This document shows, in pieces, positions 47,198-55,969 of a stretch of DNA of 64,000 nucleotides. This DNA comes from Vibrio brasiliensis LMG 20546. Lineage in GTDB: Bacteria > Pseudomonadota > Gammaproteobacteria > Enterobacterales > Vibrionaceae. Below the pieces are notes generated by a model, which saw nothing but the letters and a program-made list of their open reading frames with translations, searched no databases and was not told the origin of the DNA. Every line of letters begins with the position of its first letter. Within the stretch, counting starts at the first letter, position 1. The translations under genes were made by a program, and so were the position numbers. Location of the stretch: the NCBI RefSeq assembly GCF_000189255.1, contig NZ_AEVS01000045.1:62001-126000 (forward strand), written 5' to 3'.

Positions 47198-49150
47198 GTG
47201 AATCATTTTGCCGTACTCTGTTTAGATAACAACCCAATCAGCATTGAGCAATTGAGGCGTGAACTTGCCCCACTCTCTGCAAAATTTGACCTGCACACTG
47301 CAGACACCATTGAAGATGCTCAAGCTGCATTAGAGTTTTGCCTTGAGCAAAAACAGACTGTCGCACTAGTGATTGCCAGTCATCATGAAAGTTTTAATGG
47401 CGCAGACTTCTTAATTCAGTTGGATAAAAACAGCCATACTCGCACAGCGCGAAAAATATTAATTAGCTGTGGCCAAGATATTCAAGCCATCCTCTCTGCA
47501 GTCAATGATGGCCGGCTAGATCACTGCCTGACTAAACCACTGCAAGACAATCTGGTCCATCAGACTGCTCAAAAAGAGTTAACGACATTTATCCTCAACA
47601 ACGATAAAGACAATCTGCTCGCCTATAGTCAAGTTCTTGACCAACACCGATTATTACGCGCCCATATCGAACAGAAGATGCGTAGCTATCGTGAGGGCTT
47701 TATTACCGACCATCATAGCCTGTCGGATCAGCAATTAGCCGAGCAAGTCACCTCAGCCCTGCTCGACTTTTTTGCCGATCAGGATGAGACCAAAGCTTTA
47801 AGAACCTATTCACCTGACCACCTTCTGACTAAGGAAGGTGAAGAGAACCAGTTCCTGTGGTTTATAACCAAAGGTCAGGTTGCACTGTATAAAAAAGATG
47901 ATATCGGCCGTCAGAGAGAAGTAGTCAGACACTCTCAAGGCAATATAGTCGGCGGGATGTCATTTGTTACTGGCGAGCCTTCATTCTCGACGGCAGTGAC
48001 ACTGAGTCAGACAGAGGTGATTAAGTTAGACCGTGAAGTATTCGGCAAGGTCATGCACTCTAATATGACACTCTTACCGCTATTCACCAACTTGTTACTT
48101 CGTCACTTCAACCGACGCCTACAACGTAGCATCAACACTAAGTTGGAACTGCAAAAGACTCTAGAGTCATTAGAAGTCGCTCATCAGCAACTCATCGAGC
48201 GCGAGAAAATGGCCATGCTTGGTCAACTCGTCTCTGGAGTCGCCCACGAGCTTAATAATCCCATTGCGGCGATTTTACGTGGTACCGACACCTTAACCAG
48301 CAAAATGCAGCACTTGGTTGATGTCCACTCTATCGAGGAGATCGGTCTGGAGGGTATCAATGTCCTCAAGCAGGGTCTGACCCAACGACCGAGATCGACC
48401 GCTAGCGAACGAACGATTATTCGTGACACCGAAGCATTAGTGAATAACCGCAGAATCGCTAAAAAACTGGTGAAACTTGGCCTTGAATCCCAAACAAGTT
48501 GGCATGCCATGGCTCAACGCAACCCAGAACAAGCGTTACAACAACTGGAAAAGTTGGAAGACTACTATCTTGCGGGTTCAACCTTACGCTCGATCAATGT
48601 TTGCGCAGGAAGAATTGCAGATATGGTCAAGAGCCTTAAGGGCTACGCCCGTCCTGATGATGAAAGGTTTCACCTTAGCGATATCCATGAGGGCATTGAA
48701 GACACCCTAACCATCTTTGAAAATAAGCTTAAGTTCCATTCCGTAGAGCGTCATTACGCAGATATTCCTGCCATCCAATGTCTGCCAATCGCTCTGCAAC
48801 AGGTTTGGACTAACTTAATTTCCAATGCAATCGATGCGTTTCCACAGCAGGGGCTACTGACCATCGAAACGAAACAGCTCAATCATGATGAGCAGGATTG
48901 GGTGGTGGTTTCCTTTACCGACAACGGCAGCGGTATCCCAGTTCATGTTCAGCAACAAATGTTCGACCTTAACTTCACCACCAAGCGAGAAGGCAATTTT
49001 GGATTGGGTATCGGCCTCTCCGTTTGCCAACAAATCATCCATCAGCATGGTGGCAGAATTGAAGTTGAGTCTGAAGAAAATCAATATACCTCAATGTCAG
49101 TTTGGCTACCTTGCCATCAACTGGCTATTTCGCCAAGGAGCACCGAATGA
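47198..49150 (+). CDS. Histidine kinase with degenerate receiver and cNMP-like domains
   Basis: A 650-residue cytoplasmic kinase with no membrane segment. Residues about 5-120 are receiver-like: LCLDNN opens it and CLTKPL supplies the lysine, but the phosphoacceptor aspartate is replaced (LVIASHHE). Residues about 200-320 resemble a cyclic-nucleotide-binding domain, whose ligand residues differ from the norm (GGMSFVTGEPSFSTAV). The kinase part has GVAHELNNP (His350), WTNLISNAIDAF, DNGSGIP and GLGIGLSVCQQ. Between the H box and second helix of the dimerisation domain there is an insertion of about 100 residues. GTG start; it overlaps the receiver protein gene by four bases (ATGA). Confidence 0.85.
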   Translation: MNHFAVLCLDNNPISIEQLRRELAPLSAKFDLHTADTIEDAQAALEFCLEQKQTVALVIASHHESFNGADFLIQLDKNSHTRTARKILISCGQDIQAILSAVNDGRLDHCLTKPLQDNLVHQTAQKELTTFILNNDKDNLLAYSQVLDQHRLLRAHIEQKMRSYREGFITDHHSLSDQQLAEQVTSALLDFFADQDETKALRTYSPDHLLTKEGEENQFLWFITKGQVALYKKDDIGRQREVVRHSQGNIVGGMSFVTGEPSFSTAVTLSQTEVIKLDREVFGKVMHSNMTLLPLFTNLLLRHFNRRLQRSINTKLELQKTLESLEVAHQQLIEREKMAMLGQLVSGVAHELNNPIAAILRGTDTLTSKMQHLVDVHSIEEIGLEGINVLKQGLTQRPRSTASERTIIRDTEALVNNRRIAKKLVKLGLESQTSWHAMAQRNPEQALQQLEKLEDYYLAGSTLRSINVCAGRIADMVKSLKGYARPDDERFHLSDIHEGIEDTLTIFENKLKFHSVERHYADIPAIQCLPIALQQVWTNLISNAIDAFPQQGLLTIETKQLNHDEQDWVVVSFTDNGSGIPVHVQQQMFDLNFTTKREGNFGLGIGLSVCQQIIHQHGGRIEVESEENQYTSMSVWLPCHQLAISPRSTE

Positions 49151-49644
49151 ACAAATACCTAATATTATGTGTCGATGACGAGCGTGAAGTATTGGATAGC
49201 GTCATTCAAGACTTAGATTGCTTCGAGGAACATTTTATTCTGGAGCCAGCAGAGTCGGTAAAGGAAGCAAAAGAGTTGATTTTAGAGTCGCACAATGAAG
49301 GCGTAAAATTGGCGCTGATCCTTTGTGACCATATTATGCCGGAGCAAACGGGTATTCAGTTCCTCATCGAATTGAATGAGCAGCCGAGTACTCAAGCGAC
49401 TCGTAAGCTACTTCTCACTGGTCAAGCCGGTCTAGAAGATACCGTTGAAGCAATCAATCATTCAAGCCTCGACTTCTACATTGCTAAGCCATGGCGTGGC
49501 GACGAGCTACGTAAAGTGATCAAAGACCAGCTCACTACTTATATGATCGACAATGAGACTAACTTAATGCCTTGGGCATCTGCATTGGACACTGAACGCG
49601 TTTTCGATGCAATGGCTAAAAATCGCCTGGAATTTGGTGAATAA
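49147..49644 (+). CDS. Stand-alone response regulator (receiver only)
   Basis: A 165-residue protein with a receiver domain and no recognisable output domain. ILCVDDERE near residue 9 gives the acidic pair; the phosphoacceptor is Asp61 in LILCDHIMPEQTG, and YIAKPWRGDEL supplies the lysine. Its start overlaps the kinase stop, so the two form a two-component pair. About 35 extra C-terminal residues (TNLMPWASALDTERVFDAM) may dock a partner. It probably signals by protein contact. Confidence 0.88.
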   Translation: MNKYLILCVDDEREVLDSVIQDLDCFEEHFILEPAESVKEAKELILESHNEGVKLALILCDHIMPEQTGIQFLIELNEQPSTQATRKLLLTGQAGLEDTVEAINHSSLDFYIAKPWRGDELRKVIKDQLTTYMIDNETNLMPWASALDTERVFDAMAKNRLEFGE

Positions 49645-49810
49645 GTAAGCATTCATGGCACGCTGATTGCTTATAAGTATAAATAACGACAAAACAATGA
49701 CATTTTTATAGTGGACGTTGTTATGATGCATTATCATGTCGTAACTAATGTCATAGCGCGCGTGTCGCTAAAGACCAAGGAAATTAACAAGATATAGGTT
49801 TATCGTCCAT

Positions 49811-50377
49811 ATGCGTAAAACAATCTTAGCTGCAGCTCTAGTGCTTGCATCCGGTCAATCATTTGCTCAAACCGATCCAAATAGTCCTGCGGTAATGAGT
49901 AACTTCAGTTATGACTACCTAGAGGCTCGTATCGGCGCTAGCCCAGTCACTTTTGGTGCAGCAATGAGTAAATCAATCCACCCTAACGCTCATGTGTTAG
50001 GTCGTGTAGATTCTGAGTTCGAAGGTGATTACGACGCAGCGGCAGGCTTCGGCTTCCATGCACCAATCAACAACTGGGCTGACTTCACTGGTGAAATGCT
50101 TCTTCGCCTTGTCGATACTGGTGACCAGGCTCGTAACGGTTACAGCCGTGGTACTAACACTGGTATGGAACTTAACCTTGGTATCCGTCAATGGTTAGGT
50201 CCACAACTTGAAGTTGGTGGTAAAGGCGGTTACGTATCTATTGATGACGATGACAAGTGGATTGGTTCAGCATACGCTCGCTTCCACTCTACAGAGCTAT
50301 TCTCACTAGGTGCAGAAGCGCGTATCAACGACTTCTACGGTGATCAGCTAATGTTCACCACTCGCTTTAAGTTCTGA
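49811..50377 (+). CDS. Outer-membrane barrel protein, unknown
   Basis: A 188-residue exported protein with a signal peptide (MRKTILAAALVLASGQSFA/QT). The mature part has repeated amphipathic strands (YDYLEARIGASPV, GFGFHAPINNWADF, MELNLGIRQWLG, LEVGGKGGYVSI, GSAYARFHS) and ends in TTRFKF with a terminal phenylalanine, so it looks like an eight-stranded barrel. No family is recognised. Followed by its own terminator. The 166-base leader region ahead has no other gene. Confidence 0.7.
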   Translation: MRKTILAAALVLASGQSFAQTDPNSPAVMSNFSYDYLEARIGASPVTFGAAMSKSIHPNAHVLGRVDSEFEGDYDAAAGFGFHAPINNWADFTGEMLLRLVDTGDQARNGYSRGTNTGMELNLGIRQWLGPQLEVGGKGGYVSIDDDDKWIGSAYARFHSTELFSLGAEARINDFYGDQLMFTTRFKF

Positions 50378-50393
50378 TAAAGCATCAAGATTA

Positions 50394-50423
50394 AAAAAAC
50401 CGAGGCCAAAGCCTCGGTTTTTT
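50394..50423 (+). terminator. Terminator after the outer-membrane gene
   Basis: AAAAAACCGAGGC and GCCTCGGTTTTTT, a GC core of seven pairs extended by an A/T stretch, four-base loop. It lies between convergent genes and can work in both directions. Confidence 0.92.
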
Positions 50424-50474
50424 ATTATCCGCAAATCCATTTGCGTATGAGCGAACAGTGGACCACTGATTGGA

Positions 50475-51062
50475 TTAGTGGCAATTAGCTAACAGCTGAC
50501 GTTTGCGTGGTTCCTGAATCAGTTTCCAGTGGATACCTTCAACGGCACCGGCAAACTTCCAAAGTAGTTTTACATCTACGTCGCTGCCATATGCCTGCTT
50601 AACACGGCTAAATACTGCCGCTGCGCCAAGCTCTAGGAATGTATCAACATCATCAATTCCGGCTTTCTTGACCATACGCTCCAGAGTCAACTGCATGTTT
50701 GGTAGATCTCTTAAACGTCGGTTAGCCGAAGAACGTTTAAACTCACGCTGTGATACTGAATAAGTGATTGATTGCTCAACTAACTCTCCGACACGATGAA
50801 AATTGTCAACAAAAAGGGCGGTGATGTCGTAGTAGTTAACGGTCGCTGTGGTTTGCTTTTTAACATGGCGGTACTTTTCACAGTTAAGAGAACACAGTTC
50901 TTCGTCTAGTTTCTCTCCACCACGGATAAAAATCTTGTCCGCGCTGATTAAAGCGAACATCGCATCGTCTTTGAACAATCCGGTACCACCAAACATTGAA
51001 CGTTTTTGGAAGTCACCAAATTTTTTAACGTATTGAATAAATTGTTGCTCTGTCATATCCAT
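50475..51062 (-). CDS. tfoY: TfoY-like regulator (TfoX/Sxy family)
   Basis: A 195-residue TfoX/Sxy protein. The N-terminal TfoX_N domain is FGDFQKRSMFGGTGLFKDDAMFALI; the C-terminal domain has NRRLRDLPNMQLTLERMVKKAGI. The KKQTTATVNYYDIT stretch and the WKLIQEPRK end suggest TfoY rather than the chitin-induced competence factor TfoX. In Vibrio cholerae TfoY controls motility and type VI secretion. AAGGATCA precedes the ATG. The 351-base upstream stretch shows no c-di-GMP aptamer, unlike the V. cholerae gene. Confidence 0.8.
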   Translation of the reverse strand: MDMTEQQFIQYVKKFGDFQKRSMFGGTGLFKDDAMFALISADKIFIRGGEKLDEELCSLNCEKYRHVKKQTTATVNYYDITALFVDNFHRVGELVEQSITYSVSQREFKRSSANRRLRDLPNMQLTLERMVKKAGIDDVDTFLELGAAAVFSRVKQAYGSDVDVKLLWKFAGAVEGIHWKLIQEPRKRQLLANCH

Positions 51063-51413
51063 TGATCCTTAATCAAAAACCCCGATTAGAAATGATCACC
51101 AGATAGCAGCAGTTTTAAGCGAAAAGATAAAAATTCACCCAAGCATTAATATTTTTGTTTGAGCTGGAGTGATAATAAACACTAAGAATGATAGTTAACG
51201 AAACAAAATAAGTCTGGGCATGGGTCACATGAATTGGATAACAAAGATAGGAATATGGATTAAGCGTCACAATTTTGCACTAACCTACCCTGCCACTTGC
51301 TCAAGTAATGCTTATACCGAACAGCATAAATCATCAATATGAGTAATCTATTATTTGCTAAAATACGTAGGAAAACGTTACACTGTAAAAGTTAAATTAA
51401 CCTTCTAGCAGTT
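51063..51413. other. 351-base divergent stretch before tfoY and the HDOD gene
   Basis: I find no gene here. It is AT-rich and should hold promoters for both neighbours. I looked on the minus strand for the conserved GCAAACC/GACGCAAAGCC core of a GEMM-I (c-di-GMP-I) riboswitch and did not see it. A short dyad, AATCGGGG with GATT, at about 51070-51090 next to the tfoY ribosome site might mask it, but the pairing is weak. Confidence 0.5.
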
Positions 51414-52334
51414 ATGAATCACCTATCATTTTATTGGCTACCGCAAAACAATGAGCTTTTGATTAAAGGCATCGAATCTGAGTTTTCAACCCTGATTGAG
51501 CACTCTATAAAGTCGCGGAAAATTTCCCTACCTCCTATCCCTGATGTCGTATTGAAAATCCAACAATTATGTTCTCAAGACAGCACTGGAATTTCTGATG
51601 TCGCAGATAGTTTGCTAGAAGACCCAGGTCTAGCTGCCATCGTGATCCGCGTGGCTAACTCGGTTATTTTCAACCGACGTAATATCACTTGTACTGATCT
51701 CGTTACTGCGGTATCTCGCCTCGGTATCCTACGTGTACGTGACATTGTTACCGCTCAGGCGATTGAGCAACTCAAACATTCCGTTAACTTAAGCCCTTCG
51801 TGTAACAGAGTTTTGGTGCAGAGCGCAGCAAATTCCCGCGAACTGGCGGCAACTATGGTATTAGTCGCGCGAGGCTTTAAAGAGTCTGAGGAGCCGAGGT
51901 ACCGCCACATCGAAACGGATAAAGCACTATTGGCAGGTTTACTCGCCGATATTGGACTGTTCTGTATTGTCAGCGAATACCACAGCTACCTTGAACAGGG
52001 TAACTACTTAGATGAAGAGATCGCTTTCCAGGTATTCGAGCGCCAATGCTCTAGAGCAAGCTCACTGGTACTTGATAGCTGGGGTTTCGATAACGACTTC
52101 CTTGAAGTTGCTTCTAATCAAAACCTGAGCGAATCTGACTTGGCTGTTACCTACCTTGATATCGCCAGAATCGCAAATCACATTCTAATGTTCCGTCGTC
52201 AAGATGAGCAGATAGACGAACACACTGTAGAATTTGATGTTACAGGCGCTGATATACTGTACAAACTCAGTAATTTAAGTGATATTGAGTTCAATACTCA
52301 AATAGATGAACTTATTAGCGCAAGTGGTTTGTAA
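51414..52334 (+). CDS. HDOD-domain signalling protein
   Basis: A 306-residue cytoplasmic protein with an HDOD domain at about 35-240. KISLPPIPDVVLKIQQLCSQDS starts it, followed by SLLEDPGLAAIVIRVANS and AVSRLGILRVRDIV. The position of the HD metal pair reads GLLADIGLF, as in HDOD proteins that lack the histidine, so it is unlikely to be a nuclease or phosphodiesterase. HDOD proteins link signalling and motility or stress. It is 19 bases upstream of lysO and could share its transcript. Confidence 0.85.
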   Translation: MNHLSFYWLPQNNELLIKGIESEFSTLIEHSIKSRKISLPPIPDVVLKIQQLCSQDSTGISDVADSLLEDPGLAAIVIRVANSVIFNRRNITCTDLVTAVSRLGILRVRDIVTAQAIEQLKHSVNLSPSCNRVLVQSAANSRELAATMVLVARGFKESEEPRYRHIETDKALLAGLLADIGLFCIVSEYHSYLEQGNYLDEEIAFQVFERQCSRASSLVLDSWGFDNDFLEVASNQNLSESDLAVTYLDIARIANHILMFRRQDEQIDEHTVEFDVTGADILYKLSNLSDIEFNTQIDELISASGL

Positions 52335-52353
52335 CCACTAGACAGGAAGTACC

Positions 52354-53259
52354 ATGTTTTCAGGGATGTTATTTATCTTTGCCCCACTTGTGGTGGGGTA
52401 TTTCATTTCTATATCTAAAAAATCGCTACTTGATACTATCAACGCAACAACCTCTAACCTGATTTACGTCATTTTGGCGCTGATGGGTTTAAGTTTGGCA
52501 GCATTGGATAATCTCGGTCAGAATTTACAGCTGATTCTTAAGACCACAGCGGTTTTCTTTACTTGTCTCAGTTTAGCCAATCTGGCGGTACTGCCACTGA
52601 TCGACAAATGGCTTCCAATCCATACCGATGCCAGTAACACCAAACTGCCTCTCTCTGAGATGGCGATGGAATCTGCCAAGCTAATTCTGGTTGTTGGCGG
52701 TGGCTTAATTATCGGCTTGATGTTACCTATCGATCTGAGTTGGGTTGATACCGCCAGCGAGTGGATTCTGTTCCTATTGCTATTCTTCATTGGTATCCAA
52801 CTACGCAACAGTGGTCTAACCCTGCGTCAAATTCTGCTTAATAAACAAGGTATGGTTATCGCACTGGCCATTGTCGCTAGCTCTATGGTTGGTGGCGTGA
52901 TCTCAGCGTTGATCCTCGATATCGATATTTATCGCGGTTTGGCTATGGCTTCTGGATTTGGCTGGTATTCACTGGCAGGTATCCTGATGGGCGATGCTTT
53001 TGGTCCAGTTTACGGCGGCGCTTCATTTATGATTGAGCTGCTTCGCGAACTGATTGCCCTGGTCCTGATTCCACTCTTTATCAGAACCAAGCCTTGTACC
53101 TCTATCGGCTACGCTGGTGCTACCGCAATGGACTTTACTCTGCCAGTCATTCAAACCACGGGTGGTGTGCGATGTGTACCTATTGCGATCGTTAGTGGCT
53201 TTATTCTTAGTCTGTTGGTGCCAATTATGATGCTTTTCTTTGTCTCACTTGCAGGCTAG
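52354..53259 (+). CDS. lysO: Lysine exporter LysO family protein
   Basis: A 301-residue inner-membrane protein of the LysO (YbjE, DUF340) family, an exporter of lysine and toxic analogues. The pattern of eight helices with LLFFIGIQLRNSG, SGFGWYSLAGILMGDAFGPVYGGASFMIELLRELIAL (spans residues about 200-235) and MDFTLPVIQTTGG is highly conserved in LysO. The conserved acidic residues in these helices are present. Symbol given by family resemblance. Confidence 0.88.
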   Translation: MFSGMLFIFAPLVVGYFISISKKSLLDTINATTSNLIYVILALMGLSLAALDNLGQNLQLILKTTAVFFTCLSLANLAVLPLIDKWLPIHTDASNTKLPLSEMAMESAKLILVVGGGLIIGLMLPIDLSWVDTASEWILFLLLFFIGIQLRNSGLTLRQILLNKQGMVIALAIVASSMVGGVISALILDIDIYRGLAMASGFGWYSLAGILMGDAFGPVYGGASFMIELLRELIALVLIPLFIRTKPCTSIGYAGATAMDFTLPVIQTTGGVRCVPIAIVSGFILSLLVPIMMLFFVSLAG

Positions 53260-53373
53260 ATCGCAGGAATCGAATTGAAAATTATTTATATTGGCCGCTT
53301 ACAAGCCCAATAAATTTAGATAACTCTAAATTAGCAATAAATAGTATAATAAGTATCTTCAAAAGGAATCATT

Positions 53374-53886
53374 ATGAAACGTACGATTGCTGCCCTGCTA
53401 CTCGCTGCAACATCTACACTGGCTAATGCAGCAGACAACACCTGCATGTCACAGAAATACGATGCGTACATCGACGCTTCTCTGCATTGGTATGAAGACC
53501 TGGCTAAGTTAACCTCTGAGCAATACCCAGAACTCACGGAAGTCAGTGAGTGGTTCCTTGAGGGACGAAAGAATCATTTTGAATTGAACCGTGCAGCGGT
53601 GCACTACTACCTGAATGAAGATCCTACGAAAATTGCTACAGCTCAACCTGTAGAGGCATGGCTACAACTCGATCAAAAAGACATCAAAGTTCTGGCGTCA
53701 CGTAGCGACGAACTTGGTCAGTTAGCGCAAGTGACTTTTGCCGATCGTCAGGCCGCGCCACACGAGAAAAACTACCAGCTGCGTTCTGCATTTGCAGACT
53801 TACTAAGTCATCCAACTAAAATTGATTCAGCTCTGAAGCGTTACAACGCTTCAATCAAAAACCTCGAAGCGATTGACTGTAAGTAG
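53374..53886 (+). CDS. Small secreted protein, unknown
   Basis: A 170-residue exported protein with a signal peptide (MKRTIAALLLAATSTLANA/AD). The mature part is helical and charged, with two cysteines (NTCMSQ near the start and a C-terminal IDCK) that could form a disulfide. No family recognised. It has its own ribosome site AAAGGAAT and ends in a large inverted repeat at 53893-53941. Confidence 0.7.
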   Translation: MKRTIAALLLAATSTLANAADNTCMSQKYDAYIDASLHWYEDLAKLTSEQYPELTEVSEWFLEGRKNHFELNRAAVHYYLNEDPTKIATAQPVEAWLQLDQKDIKVLASRSDELGQLAQVTFADRQAAPHEKNYQLRSAFADLLSHPTKIDSALKRYNASIKNLEAIDCK

Positions 53887-53892
53887 TCACAA

Positions 53893-53941
53893 GCTTTTAA
53901 GGGGCTTTAGCATCTTCGCAGTGCGACGCCCCGTTAAAAGC
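53893..53941. repeat. Large inverted repeat after the secreted-protein gene
   Basis: GCTTTTAAGGGGC at 53893-53905 pairs with GCCCCGTTAAAAGC at 53928-53941 with one extra base, so 13 pairs. The inside 22 bases can pair weakly. There is no T run at the end. Confidence 0.75.
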
Positions 53942-53959
53942 GAACATTCGTGAATTAAG

Positions 53960-53984
53960 ACGGGACATTGTTCCCGTTTTCGTT
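53960..53984 (+). terminator. Terminator-like hairpin in the panP leader
   Basis: ACGGGA at 53960-53965 with TCCCGT at 53972-53977, six-base loop, followed by TTTCGTTT. It is 50 bases upstream of the panP start, so it may stop read-through from upstream or act as an attenuator. Confidence 0.55.
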
Positions 53985-54030
53985 TAGATTGTCCCGCTTG
54001 CAACAAGAACGATTAGAGCAATGTAGCTGT

Positions 54031-55683
54031 ATGAAACCGGAACAAAAAACGGCTGACGTGAGTTTTGAGAGTTTACTCCGAATCTTCACTGTACCTGAAG
54101 GGCCTGACTCAACGCTAACCAAAATCGACGAAGAGCTGTCGCGTAACTTAAATAAGTTTCTCCGCGAGCATATCGTAGCGGAAGAGAAACCGCTGCGCGA
54201 TATAGAAAAAGACTTCTCTCGAGCCGCTATCCCTGAGCAACCCGAATTCGTCTCCGATCATACGCAGCATCTGTTGGACACGTTAGTATCCCACTCTGTT
54301 CACACCTCCGCTCCTAGCTTTATCGGCCATATGACATCGGCATTGCCTTATTTCCTGATGCCTCTGTCCAAGATCATGATCGCTCTCAACCAAAACCTAG
54401 TAAAGATTGAGACGTCTAAAGCATTCACACCATTGGAACGTCAAGTGCTTGGCATGCTGCATCGCCTTATTTATGGTCAGAATGACAGCTTCTACGCACA
54501 GTGGATGCACAGTGCTAACCACTCTTTAGGCGCTTTTTGCTCTGGCGGTACTATCGCTAATATCACCGCTTTATGGGTGGCTCGTAATAATGCCCTCAAA
54601 GCAAATGGCACCTTCAAAGGTGTTGAGAAGGAAGGTCTGTTCAAAGCCATGAAACATTATGGCTACGAAGGTCTTGCGGTGCTGGTTTCAGAACGTGGTC
54701 ACTACTCACTTAAAAAAGCAGCTGATGTGCTTGGTATCGGTCAGGAAGGTCTGGTCGCAGTTAAGACTGACAACAATAACCGTATTTGTCCACAAGCCTT
54801 ACAGCAACGCATTAGTGAACTAAAAGCGCAGAATATCAAGCCATTCGCCGTGATCGGTGTCGCTGGCACTACCGAGACAGGCAGTATTGATCCGCTTAAA
54901 GAGATTGCTCACATCTGCCAACAGGAAGATTGCCACTTCCATGTTGATGCAGCCTGGGGTGGCGCGACTCTGATGTCTAACAATCATCGTCATCTACTCG
55001 ACGGCGTCGAACTAGCTGACTCTGTCACCATCGACGCACACAAGCAGCTATACATTCCAATGGGTGCAGGCATGGTGTTGTTCAAGCAGCCAGATGCGAT
55101 GAAGTCCATCGAACACCACGCGCAATATATCTTACGTAAAGGTTCAAAGGACCTTGGTAGTCATACGCTCGAAGGCTCTCGTTCGGGAATGGCAATGCTG
55201 GTTTACGCCGCTATGCACATTATCAGCCGTCCTGGTTACGAGCTGCTTATTGACCAAAGCATTGAAAAAGCGCGCTACTTTGCAGAACTGGTTAAGCAGC
55301 AAGCCGATTTTGAACTGGTTTCTGAGCCAGAGCTATGTCTGTTAACTTATCGTTACCTGCCACCTCATGTTAAGGCAGCGCTGGAACACTCGAAAGGCAA
55401 GCAGACTGAACAGCTCAATGAGTTACTTAACGAACTGACCAAGTTTATCCAGAAACGTCAGCGTGAAACTGGTAAATCTTTCGTTTCACGCACGCGCCTA
55501 AACCCACAACGCTGGGGGAATCTGAACACTATCGTTTTCCGTGTGGTACTAGCCAACCCGCTGACAGGAACGGATATCTTAAGTTCAGTTCTGGAAGAGC
55601 AGCGCGAGATAGCGACTCAAGCTCCTAAGTTGATGTCGAAGATCGATGCACTGTCAGCAGAAATCGTTGCTCAGTCGGAATAA
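54031..55683 (+). CDS. panP: PLP-type aspartate 1-decarboxylase PanP
   Basis: A 550-residue group II PLP decarboxylase. In Vibrio this family replaces PanD and makes beta-alanine for pantothenate. SHSVHTSAPSFIGHMTSALP is the substrate-entry block, FHVDAAWGGA holds the cofactor aspartate, and TIDAHKQLYIPMGAG contains the PLP lysine near residue 345. The start at 54031 (MKPEQKTADVSFESLLRIF) gives the usual N-terminus; a longer frame from 53968 crosses the hairpin. Ribosome site is weak. Confidence 0.88.
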   Translation: MKPEQKTADVSFESLLRIFTVPEGPDSTLTKIDEELSRNLNKFLREHIVAEEKPLRDIEKDFSRAAIPEQPEFVSDHTQHLLDTLVSHSVHTSAPSFIGHMTSALPYFLMPLSKIMIALNQNLVKIETSKAFTPLERQVLGMLHRLIYGQNDSFYAQWMHSANHSLGAFCSGGTIANITALWVARNNALKANGTFKGVEKEGLFKAMKHYGYEGLAVLVSERGHYSLKKAADVLGIGQEGLVAVKTDNNNRICPQALQQRISELKAQNIKPFAVIGVAGTTETGSIDPLKEIAHICQQEDCHFHVDAAWGGATLMSNNHRHLLDGVELADSVTIDAHKQLYIPMGAGMVLFKQPDAMKSIEHHAQYILRKGSKDLGSHTLEGSRSGMAMLVYAAMHIISRPGYELLIDQSIEKARYFAELVKQQADFELVSEPELCLLTYRYLPPHVKAALEHSKGKQTEQLNELLNELTKFIQKRQRETGKSFVSRTRLNPQRWGNLNTIVFRVVLANPLTGTDILSSVLEEQREIATQAPKLMSKIDALSAEIVAQSE

Positions 55684-55810
55684 ACTGAAACTTTCTTTCT
55701 CGAAAAGTGTAATTTGCCTATCAACACACGCCTCAGATTTTCATTTTTTCTGGCTCAAGATGTGATTTCTGTAGTTTAAACAAAATTTAGTTTGAGGCTT
55801 GTCATATATT

Positions 55811-55880
55811 AGCCAATTGGCTGGTAGAAATGTTGCCGTAAACCTTTGGCTTAGGTTTATACTGGTCCCATGGCGCCAGA
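55811..55880 (+). promoter_or_regulatory. Cluster of dyads in the hexR leader
   Basis: AGCCAATTGGCT at 55811-55822 is a perfect palindrome, TAAACC/GGTTTA frame 55839-55859, and CTGG/CCAG frame 55862-55879 around CCATGG and TGGCGCCA. The 286-base gap between panP and hexR has no gene. Whether these act as DNA operators or RNA structure is unknown. Confidence 0.45.
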
Positions 55881-55969
55881 TAGCTCTTACCCTTTTGGGA
55901 AACTGGTTGTTTCCTATCATTAATTTCGGGTATATCTGGTGAGTTGTTCTCTATACCCTCGTGAACACT

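Noticed and set aside
51063-51413. GEMM-I c-di-GMP riboswitch before tfoY
   Set aside because: Expected from V. cholerae, but the conserved aptamer cores are not visible on the tfoY strand.
53893-53941. Integron attC site
   Set aside because: The bulged inverted repeat is reminiscent, but the ends do not fit RYYYAAC and GTTRRRY (GTTAAAA lacks the final pyrimidine), and there is no cassette array or integrase.
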